This document shows positions 12,501-24,500 of a stretch of DNA of 64,000 bases, piece after piece. A program made the position numbers and the translations under genes. The notes under the pieces were generated by a model, which had not been told where the DNA came from, searched no databases, and saw only the letters and a list, made by a program, of their open reading frames with translations. Source of the stretch: Apteryx mantelli (lineage: Eukaryota > Chordata > Aves > Apterygiformes > Apterygidae); assembly GCF_036417845.1 (NCBI RefSeq), contig NC_090020.1, positions 44,314,425-44,378,424 of the forward strand. Direction: 5' to 3'. The first letter of the stretch is position 1. Every line of letters begins with the position of its first letter.

Positions 12501-15500
12501 TTTCCTGCTGTTACTTGACCTCCATGAAGATGCTAAAGGAAGTTCTTCAGAAGACATAGGTCTTGGTCTCTGCCCAATTCCTGAAGGCTGCTGCAAACCT
12601 ACAGACTGTTCTTCAGTGCTTAGAACAGTTATAATTGCTCTTATAGTTGCTTCATCAACTTGAGACCACGGTTTAGAAGGAGCTCGCATACGACGCAGAA
12701 ATAAGCTATGCCACTTCTGTCTGAGTTGCAACAGCAGACCAGCAGTCTGTAATGAATTTTAACTCTGTTAAAGACTAATCAAAATTAGATCAGCCAGATA
12801 CAGGCTGCCTATGTCTCTCTTGAACAGAGAGTATCTGGCATTCTAAAACAAACAGGACCCAAACTGACTGGCAAGACTAAAATTGGGGGGGAGGGGGGAA
12901 GAGGGAGAGGGGTGGAAGGGGGTGGTCATTTGAAGAAAACTTTTAAGAGTTATTCTTTCTTCTCTGGGGTATCTAAAGTTATTTTTAAAACCTTCTATTT
13001 CATTTCACTCTGCACCAAACTCACAACCATACTGTAAACTTGCAGGATTTATTATTGCTCACTTTAAAATTCTCTTCATTCATACCTGAGGAAAAAAAGA
13101 TCAGCCCTAAATGACATCTTTCTCCTAATGGAGCAGACTACCGCTCAAATGCAAGGACTGAATTTAGAACACTATGGTCTAATTTCCGTGCTATGAAAAC
13201 AAGCTTTAGTTTTCAAAAACCCCACATTTGAACATCTCTACAAAAGATATTATTATTGTTGGATCTGAATGGTCTGAGCATTTCATAATTCATAAGCAAC
13301 TTCTCTTCCTACAATGACCAGAGTTTCTCAATGACATGAAGATTTCTATCTTCAATGTATTATTTTCCTTTTATTAAATGTGGCCTTTCTTACATTATCT
13401 CCAACTTCAAGTGCTCCATCTTGAGTTAGCTTTAATTATTCTCTCAGAGGAGGAAATACACATTTCTTTTTAAAGGAAATTCTCTATTACCAGAACATTT
13501 AAGAAATTTTTATAAATATATAAAAAAAATTAAATAAGTAATAAATATATGATAAATACAAATATAAGTATTCTTTTTCAATAAAAAAAGCATTGAACAG
13601 ATACATTACTTACTTCAGGATCCAGTTTGAAATGGAGCCATTCATCTAGCTTCAGTACCGCCAGATTAGCAGTTGTTTTGTCCTCCATCTCACTATCACT
13701 GCTATCATTAGGTAGCCCATCCACTAGATGAAACAAATATAAAGGGTGCATTAGCATTTCAATATTACTTCCACTTGCATATAAAATACTGAACATTATT
13801 GTATTGCCTGAAATAAACCCATTTCCCTTCTAAATTTCAATTCCACTTAATATTTCTCTCTTCATCTACTTCTAAACACAGAAATTTTATTATCTTTTTT
13901 ATTTTTTTGTCAAAACATCTCAGTAATAAATCTGTTAATCTGCTTTTAATTCAGTAGCAGAACTCAAATATTCAGACCCACTGAGGGTCTTGTTATGTAA
14001 ATCCCTGTGATCTGACTCACTCGTGTATCTCCAATAAACCATTAGCACACAAACTTATGCCTAAATCTATTTGCAAAACCATGTATTGCTCTGTGCTTTA
14101 TTTCCTAGTAATGCAGCAGATTCAAGACCCATATAAAAAAATACATATGGCTATAAAGTAGGATTCCCATTTTTCATAAAAAAGGTTTGATTCCATCAGT
14201 ATGAATACTGGTTTTAACAGTTAAACAGTAAGACAAGAAAGCTTCAGTAATTTAATATAGGTTCTTTCTTTGATTCTGAGATAATATTTCTAGTGAAAAT
14301 GAACAGCAGGATAGATTTTTTTTTCTTCTATTCCTACAGCACTCTATTTAAATAACAAAACAGATTCCTTTATATTCCCAATTACTTCTAGTTTCTGGTA
14401 TAGCTAACTGTCATTAAAAGTTATATGTAGAAGACAATAACTGATTATTTTTAAATCCATGTTTTGGCTGGAAGCAATACGAGTATATTGCAATATTGGT
14501 AGCTTCATTATTATTTGGTTTGAATAATCTGGTTCAAACAATATCAAATAAACTGGTCTCTAGAAAAAAAAAAAACTTTTCAGCATTATTATCATTAGAC
14601 ATCTCACTTTAATCAAATAAAAATGTATATGTTAAGAATTATACTCTGCTATAATTTGTGAGATTTCAGAACAATGCAAATATAATTTATGCATATGAGC
14701 CCATGAGGATTCATACGTATGAATTTAACTGATGTAATATGATAATACTGCTTGCATTTCTTTTGAAAAAAAGATTCACTATTGCTTGCTGTAGAAATAT
14801 TAGATGGAAAAAGTTGCAAGTTATTCTTAGAATTTTATACCTAATACCAAACTAAATACTTCCAGAATAGGCACTGTGATATGATAATTATAGCCATTCC
14901 TAATGTTCCAGACAAGTTCTTTCCAGCCAAAAACATGCTTACCATTGCCATGAAGTTAAAAATAAACTTCGTGTTGGCCCTGCCTTCAGAGTGACCAGAC
15001 AGACTGGCCTCTGCTCTTGGTTAGACCACTGAAGTTGTAGGTATAGTAAAAGAGGGAGGGAAGAAGTGAGGGTATTTGGAAGGAGCAAGAAAGGAACACA
15101 GCAGGAACAGAGGAACTGCTAGCGGCTTCTACAGTCTAGGGACAACTATCATAGACATAGTTCAGAAGAGCCTTCGATCTCCTCTAAAGCATGTTGGATA
15201 ATTATATCTAGGGAAAGAGCAGGGGTCTGGTGTGCCAAATGTATAATCTTTGTTCAAAAGGAAATAAATTCCTTACTACAGTGGGTCTAGATCATCCAGT
15301 TACTCTTCTATATCAAAGCCTATCCTAATTAGGCTCTTCATGCCTCTAGGAGGCAGCAGTGAATCTGACCCACACATGGTATTTCAAATTAATTTCAGAG
15401 ATTAAAAACAGCAGATCTTCAAGTTAAAAGCTACACAATCTACATATCCTCCAATAATTAACTAGAACTGCATTAGTCAAAAGTAATTTAGTATTAATTA

Positions 15501-18500
15501 TAAATTCTAAGATTACGAATTAATTAGTAAAGTAGTCACATTACCTTATTCATCAACTAAGTATAAGGCTGTCTCAAGTCAGTACAAATTCACTCAACTT
15601 TAAGACAAAGTCACTTTGTCCTGGACAACACTCAGCGGTATATCTATTTCTCACTCATTTCTCTCTCATCTTGGAGAACAACCTTCTATAAATCTATTGC
15701 TTTATTTTTCATAACCCGACATGCTACTAGAAGGCTCTCAAATTAGGTATAACGCAGAATAATTATTTATATATTCTCCACGGGACTTCAACACCAATAT
15801 ATTTGTTCACAAATCCCTTATCTGGTTAGCTAACCTCAGATACATGAAAGCAAAACTGATTCTGTCCATTAAGGACCCTATGGTTTATTTGCTGCGTCTC
15901 CGCAAATAGATCAGGCAATAAGGAAGAAGGTGAAAGAAAAAAAAAAAAAAGAAAGAAAAGGAAAGAACAGAAGACCACTGTTATATTTCAACAACCTTAT
16001 ACTAGAGAAAGCTGAGACTTCAGGCCTTAATGCACTAATGATATCCACGTGAATCACACTTGGCTCAGGTAATAAAGATGGAGATAAAGGAAATAATACT
16101 TGAAGAAAAAAATTTTCACAGAAGATTATGATCATTGATGAAATGTAGGTACAACACAGGAACTAGCGCTCCCCTGGTGCAATCCACTAACATCTACACA
16201 GAAAATCAACTCTTCAACTCATACAGGTCTACTGTAGACTATGACTGTAGATCACTATCCCTGTCATAACTTCATAAGCTTTATATATGACAGAACACTA
16301 ACAGAACACAAGATCAGGGATGGGGATCCTCTCTGATGATACTGTTGAAGAATTAAGCTCCTAATTTTGTATTTTTCATTATTTATCTTGTCAATAGTAA
16401 AAAGTTAAATTCAACAGAATCAAAATGCAATACTTAAAACTATTTGTATATAACTCTGAGACATTTACTACAGGGTCAGTAAGCTATTCAACAGCTACAA
16501 GAACTCTGGTGTTGTACCTTTGAGATTTAGCAAATATATTAGATATTCTCGAAAAATAAGCCTTCCATATCACATACTACTGCATATCAACAGATATATA
16601 TACCTCGAAAGGATGAAGGCTCCTGCAAAGCATTACTTGGTAACCTAGCTGGTCCGCAGAAGAGTGACACCGTGACAGGTGTTACAACTGAACAGCATCT
16701 GATATTTGCTATCCTGTGAGCCCTTGTCATTTCATCATATATAAGCCAGTCTGTAGGGAGTGCCTGAATGGCTGCAGCTTGCCCATTTGCTGGAGGAATC
16801 TGTGCAAAAGCAATTAAGACTTTAGGTTGTTTTACCTTTTATTTGAAATTAAAAGAGTGAGTGTGTGAATAAAATACCTTGAAGACAAGTATTTTGCTTA
16901 AATTAAAAAAAAAAAAAAATCTAAAAATCACTGCTTCAGAGCAGAACCCCTTCTTGCTATCAGCAGGATCATTGTATCTTCAAAACAGTTTCATAACTTT
17001 TTTTTTTTTTTACCATTTTGTCTTATTCTACACAAGCAGAGGACCAACTGAAGTAAGTTCTGATGAAACAATACTGTAAAAATAAACTGACTCAATTCTT
17101 TATTTCAGCAATTGAAGGAAAAAATGTTTTGTAAAAAGCAGTGTTTACGCATGCACATGCTGCTTTTAAAATACTGACAACTATGAAGAGAAATTTTTAA
17201 AACTTTCATAAGCTTGTTAGACTCTGCTCTTGTTTGTGGACTATAAATTTGAAAAGATTTTACCTTTTTATACTGAGGTTGGCTAAGAACAGAGGTAGGA
17301 TGAAACCGTACTTTCTTCTCCTTTGGTCCAGTCAAAATGAGGCTTTCTCTGTCCACATGCACTAGATTTGGATACATCCCAGCCACTAAAGCACCTTTAA
17401 CTACAGCCCAGTTTTCAGAGTTAGTGTTAACATCTCTGATATCTCCTCCTCCTCTGGCTCTAACAAAACCTGAACAAGGAAGAAGACAAAGATGTATTAT
17501 AGTGGACTTCATATTTTTTTTTTTTTTCCTTCTCAAAACCCTGTTGAGAAACAAAGTGAAATAAAGTACAAATTTGCTGCATTTTTCACACTGACAACCT
17601 TACTACCACCAAGAAAAAAACCATTAGATTGAGATCCTTCTAGATAATGAATTTTACTATCATAAAATAGTTATTTTTACAGCAGAAAGGCATTTCATGC
17701 AGAAATAATTTAACAGAACGTAAGAATCCAAGAAAACTAGTCTTGCACCACAAAAGCTAGCGAACTGTGGAACAATGAGGGTGCTTTCAGTTAGATCAGG
17801 ATCTGACTCTGTTCCCCAGCAACACTTCTTCAGTCTAGAATTTGCACCCTGCCCAGAATGAATGGGTATCAGTCTCCTTCAAATTAAGGAAGGAACTGAC
17901 ACCAGTGAACACTATTCTTGTTAACTTTCATACTAGGCTGGACTCCAAACCTATGCTAAGGTTTTTTATGAGCTACTTGCCTGAAGCTCTGAGCTGACCA
18001 AGCAACTGTGTTCTCATTCCTATGATGATTTCCATCGTGGCTTGAGAAAGAAAGTTCTTTTCACAGAAGGCTCTCTCCCAGCCATCGCTTCGTGCCTTCT
18101 GCCATGCCTGTAAACAATGTTTTTACATTTGCCTATAAATTTGATCAACTGAAAAACAAAAATGCACTTTTTGTTTAAGTACAGTGAAATTTATGTCAAT
18201 AAAGTGAAGACAAAACCCATATCTGAAAGGGGAGATACATACTGAGTCAGATTTATTCTGTCACGTAAAAGTTATCTTTATCCGTATCTTTAAATTAACA
18301 TAAAGCATCTCCAAGTTATTTTATAGCCTATCATGCTGATAACTTAAAATGACATCTTGTTCTAACATTCAGAGTTTAACTAGGCTAGCAAGTAATATGA
18401 GAAAAATAAAAATAATCTGAAAAAATGTTTCCTACAGATAAAATTATTAGTGAGTCCAATAAACAGGAAAGCCACTAGGCAAAAACAAAGTTTCTTCACT

Positions 18501-21500
18501 GAAGAATTAATTATAGTTTATTCATTCTATATCCAACTCTGTAGGTACACCATTTCCTTTGATATGAAATCTATGGTGATTAGTACTCTTTCTGAAGATG
18601 AAACAATACCTGGAAAGCCCTGAGAAGCGCCATATGGTCACTAAATGTTCCTGCAGTAAAACGTTTTCTACACAGCATGGCTGCACGCTTTTGAGATGCC
18701 TGTGTAGGTAGGACAAAAGGGTCTCGATAGGCAAGAGTGCAAGCAATGGTAAGAATAGGATCCAGGCACTTCAAAACAACAGCACACAACACCATTTTAC
18801 CAAGGTGTGGCTCTACTGGTAAATCAGCCAGATGATAACCAAGTTCGGTGAGATCTTCCCAAGTATCCATAGCATCTATTGTCTGATTTAAAAAGAGAGG
18901 GAAAGGGGGAAAAGTGAGTTTACAACAAAAGCAGAAAGGAAATCAATATGGGACATTAACTAGATTAGTTGCCAAACACTAAGAATGCAAGTCAAACCGT
19001 GTGAAATTTGAGATGAGAGTTTTAGGCAGTCTCTCTCCCCTTAACAAGGGGGCACCTGTCCACATTACAAAATTGAAACAAAAACCCAAAGCATCCCGAA
19101 GTGACTAAACAACAAAGTTTCTCTACACATAAAACTGAGAAAGACATATTGACACATCACAAATGGAAGCAAATACAATTTCCATATAAATCTACACCAC
19201 TGCTGACCTTAAGCATTTGCACAGCATTTCTCACAATTAAAGCTGGTGGAGGATCTGGAGCTTTCATGAGAAAGTCAGCAATTGGGCAATTAATTGGAGC
19301 CAGCAATTTTGTGTGCAAACAAAGTTCCTGTAAGTTAAAAAACAAAGAATTTGTTAACATTGTGCAAAAATCAGTATTTTGTAGTTAATAATATGGTGTA
19401 GTGACACCACATAAAAAAGGTATGGTTTATAACCAAATGTGTACCTGAAGTGGCATTCTCAGAAGTTCTGGAGTCTGAAATTCCAACATATTCTGAAACC
19501 GGATCTTGCTGAAGAGACGGAAACAGACTCCAGGCCAACAGCGACCAGCCCTTGAAAATAAAATATTAAACATTGTTGATAACTACAAATAAGTTGTGAG
19601 GTTTTTTTGGTTTTATTTTAGGTTAAAAAAAAAAAAAAACATACTGGAACATAGCAGCAGGTCTAACACAAAGATAATTTTGTCATTAAGCAAAAGCCCC
19701 ACACATGAAGTGAGATTTTTCCAGTAAATGGATTGTTTTTGATAATATGGAAGTTTGTTATTATAACTCTACCCAAACACCAGAAGATTTGGAGAAACAA
19801 AAAGAAGTCTTATTTAAACAGGTGTGGGGGTTTTGCTAACATAAGATCAATCCAAATCTCACTGTCCTTTCCTGTAAGGAATATAAGTAATAAACTTCAT
19901 TTCTTCTGAATCTGGAACAGAATTTGGAACAGAATGAAGTTATTCCAGGAGTAAAAGGCAGACAACTTAAAAAGGGAAGGGACAGAGACAGCAAATGCTC
20001 ACATGCACACCCAAATTCCTGCAGGTTAGTACTGATATTATATCAGCAAACATGGGTACTTGTCACTACATATCCTCTTAGCCCTCACCCAGGGTTGTTA
20101 AGAATATGATAAAGGACTATAAGATCAGAAGCGTGAATAAGGAATGACTGTTCAATATTTCTTCTAATATGGGGATGAAGAGGCATCAAAAAACTAGCAA
20201 AAGGCTGTAAAGCACAAAATTATCTTCTATTTTGGGTTCATAATCTTTTTGCTGCCTTCTATTACTAATGCAAGCAAAATATTGGGAAATGAGTAAACCA
20301 CATCAATTATGAAATATTTTAAATTCTGACTTTTTTCATTACTGTATGGTAATGTATGTTACTTTTAGGGAGGATATTAACTGTTAACTGTTTGATGTCT
20401 CTTTCTCAAGATGATAAATCCAGTCCAGAGTTCTGACTGCAGAGTAGTTTTGACTGTAAGCCAAATTTTGTATCTCTCTCTTTAAATATTCAGAGAAATA
20501 AAGTCACAAAGACTTAAAAGCAGCAAACTAGTAATATTGTAAATCAAATCAAGCAATACTATATTCACAATAACAGTGAGTAAACAGACAGATAAGTTGT
20601 GTAACACCATCTAATCGGATATTGCAGGTGCTACACATGAGGAAGAGGAAAGTGAATATATTCATTTAAAAAAAATTTCAAGAAAACAGATCCAAATGGG
20701 GGGAAAAAGACATTTGTACATAAAACAAGGTTTGGAAAATCCTTGAATCACAGTTTTCTAGGACTTGGGAAATTCTGACAAAGTACATGCTGACCCTATC
20801 CTCTCATTCTCCCACAAAGAATCAGTATTGGCCATTGCCAGACAGGAAACTGATAGACAGGAAATAGATTAGTGATGTGATCCAGTGTGGCTGCTCTTAC
20901 TTTGTGGACTTTATTTTAAGCTTGCAAGATGCTAGAGGTTTGCAAAATAAAATTCAGTATGAACCATTTATTACCTGCCTTTTCTCTGGATAGCACTGGC
21001 TTTTGAAATCCACACCATTTTTAACATAGTAACACAATTCAATGCATCAAAAGACTTCTATAACAGAAAAGTAAAGAACACAAAAATAAGATTTAATAAG
21101 GTATATGAAATAAGAGATACTAATGACTTAGCTCATCAAAACAAGTTCTCTAAAAATAAAAATAGCAGCAGCAGCTTCTGACACAAGGGTATGTTTTAAA
21201 GCAGTTCAGTTTCAAGTGAATTTGTGCTCTCTTCTTTGCAATATGTTTGTACTATACAGTTTTCTAAATCAGAAGTTTTCCAGTCACTAAGTAATTTGTA
21301 ACATGGATTGTGTTTTGCACAATATCGCAAACCAAGCAAAAATATGTTATTATATGCAATAATGTTTTCTTCTTTGCCACACTTGGAAATTATTTCCCAG
21401 TTTTCCTAAATTTGGTGCAAAAATACAAAACACAATTGTATTACTATGAGAACTTGAAAAATTTGATGACCATACGTCCTCTGAAATTCAGTTTGATTTT

Positions 21501-24500
21501 CTAAGTCATACCCTAGGTCTTAAAAATGTCTCATTACTGTATGTTATCTCATGTTTCCTGTACAAATAATTAGGAAAGTGCCATTCAATATTGTTGTCAA
21601 AAAACAAGCTTAAAAGCTTAGCTATGGATTAGACCTGGTCTGGATACAGTAACAGGACAGAGAGAACTCCCAGCTTTCTCTGACTTAGAAAGATGGGAGG
21701 TCTAAACAGATGAACATTTCTTGAAATCGAACAGAAGATTGCATTTAAAAAAAAAATCAGCCTGCAGCAGCTTTTCCAGGGTTTTAAGAGCTGGCTGTTT
21801 ACAGTATTTGTCATAAAACAAACGGATGTCAAAACTGCTCATGAAGTTTTGTTCTTGATATGTATTTCCAACATGTACTAGCACTAAGCCTACTAATAAA
21901 AAAAACCCTTCAAAGTTTATGTTTTCATATTAGTATTTTAAAATAATATTAATCAAAAGGAAGTTTAAGCCAACCATACCTCTTTCATCTTCCCTGAATC
22001 AATAACAAATACAACATCATTGACTGTGATGCTGGTTTCCGCAATATTAGTAGAAAGAATCTGTAATTAAAAAAAAATTGTAGTAACTGTAGAGGCAAAA
22101 GACTGTATAAATCAATATAATATTGGAAAAAGTCATATGATACTTGCTATTTTGCGAATGCCGGAAGGTGGACTTTTAAGCACCTTCTTCTGATCTGAAG
22201 TCTGCATATTTGAATGAAGCATGAAAACTTGGTATCTAATGCAAGACAGAAAGCACTTTTTAATCATCTTCACAAAAAACAATAAAAACTCAAGTCAACA
22301 ATATAAACTAGAGTTTTTACCTGTGAACATTATCAGCAAATCTTTTGTCATCAAAAAGAATACGGTCTCGCAGGCTAACAATCTCATCATATCCTGGAAG
22401 AAATATTAAAATCGCTCCTAAGGGGGGGGGGGGGGAAAATTTGTATACAGAGTTAAATAACAAACTCACTTCAAGCACACAAAAATATACTTAAGAACCA
22501 TGTATATCAGCACCCAAAAGGTTTTACCATTTTGGTATTACTGAACAGAAAGCACAATTTATCAGAAAAAGCTGAATCTACAGCAATTTATTAGAAGTGT
22601 GTATATATACTTACCAGCATCACAACTATGACAGATGTTGTAAAGTAAGTGCATAATCAGATCCAGATCCACTTTTTCATCATCAAAACTGTGATGATAA
22701 GCTTTCAACAATTCTCTGTCCTCTGCACTAAGGTCACTGCCACTTGTTTGGACCAAGGAACTTTCATCCAGATTTCCAAATTCCAGTGAAGCACTAAAAT
22801 ATGTAAATACACAGGCCAAATTTAGATCAAGACTAACATGACTACTATACCCAATTTTAATAAATATTTAAAACGTAGTAGCACAGCATCTCCACAATAC
22901 TATTACTGCTCAGTGACTTAAGTGCTAACCCAGCAAAGCATGCAACTTGAATGTTTAGCATTAACTTTAATCATCTTATCCTTCATTAAAACACAACAGT
23001 AAGCAACCCCGAAAGAACTGAAAATATAAATGCCATTTGTTTTATTGCTTAAAAGGGAAAATCCTAAAAAGAAACATGTATTTTCTAACTACTTTCCTGC
23101 CATGGAAGTATAAGCAGGTACTATACTGACAGAAACTACACTAAGAGAAAGTATAACAAAATAGGGTTCTACAGAGCTGTAACTATTACCTGTAAGTTAA
23201 TCAAAAAACAATTCTTGAATGTTTTAATGGATGTATCGCTTATCTGTAATGTTTCTTTCAGTATAGATACATCATGTATTGACAATACACACACCTAAAA
23301 AACCCACCCCACTACAGAAGACAGATTTGCTCCATTTTAATTACAGAGCCTTAATTTGGGAACATGGTAGCACTTTAACTATAGAACAGCTATCATCACC
23401 ATACAGATAGGCTAAGTTAATATAACCACATCTTGTCTAGATGTGGATATTCCTGTCAGGGAAGAAGATCAACGTAAATGACATAAAAGAAGTCCTAACC
23501 ATTAGAACTATATATATCCTAGGACCTATGCCATCATAATCACTACGATACTGAATATAAAACATACTGTTGAGTAATAATAGTATATTTTCAAAATGTT
23601 CCTATGCCCAAATAAATCTAGCTATTTAGATCAGATTTCAGAACCCACAAAACTACAAACTGTTCTGATTAAAAGAAGGCAAAACACAAACTGACATTCT
23701 CCATGTTATTCCCGCAGAGTAATTACAGCTTACCTGTAGGATTCCAAAAGGTCAATAACCTCTGTCTGTCCAAAGTGCTTAGCCCAATCCAAAGCCATCC
23801 TGAAAGAGTTACACAGTGATCTTTATTATTTCTCTCTTCAAAAGATGCATATGAATACGTTCTGTCAGTAGAAAACTGACAGAGTGCACTTTTTCTTATC
23901 AATTTCTGCATTATGGTTTAATCAGTACAGTTACTGCTGGACCTGAAACATCCTGCTTGCACATGCATAAATGAGTGTAATAAATAGCTACATGATTTTT
24001 AGGCAGCTACAATTCTCTACCAAGTAAGAATACCCATTCTATGCAGAAATACCTGCATGCATTTCTCCCCCTTCTCCCCCCACGCCCCCTGCAGGGGGAA
24101 AGGGCGGGGGGAGAAGGAATTTGCCAATTCCTTTGAAAAACCACACACCAATGAGCAAAAGTAAGCCGTGCCTTTTGCAGCACCCTTTCACTAGCACCCA
24201 GAAGTCATCCTGAAAAGTCACACCCCAGATGTTTTCTACAGTAACATGTGTTTCGGTTTGTTTGATGCCTTATGGACATTACCCCTTCAAAAGGCAGATC
24301 ATTCTCTTCCCCTCTCTACTTGTATTCCTTTCCAAGTTTTTTTAAATAGTATTACCAAATATCACAGTCCTGGAATCCTAATTCTTATCTTTCCATATTA
24401 CAATAATTTACAGTAATTCCACATTTATCTTTCTAAAGAAATAATTAATGGTCAGAAAAATCTGATACACAGATATTTTTACACGACATAACATATTTAT

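Noticed and set aside
17976..17980. A GT donor for exon 21 at GTAGCT
   Set aside because: Adds 4 nt and breaks the join to GFVRARGGG.
22142..22147. A GT donor for exon 15 at the GTATCA 4 nt inside the intron
   Set aside because: Would add GCAA and shift the frame before STNIAETS; the GC donor fits phase and family sequence.
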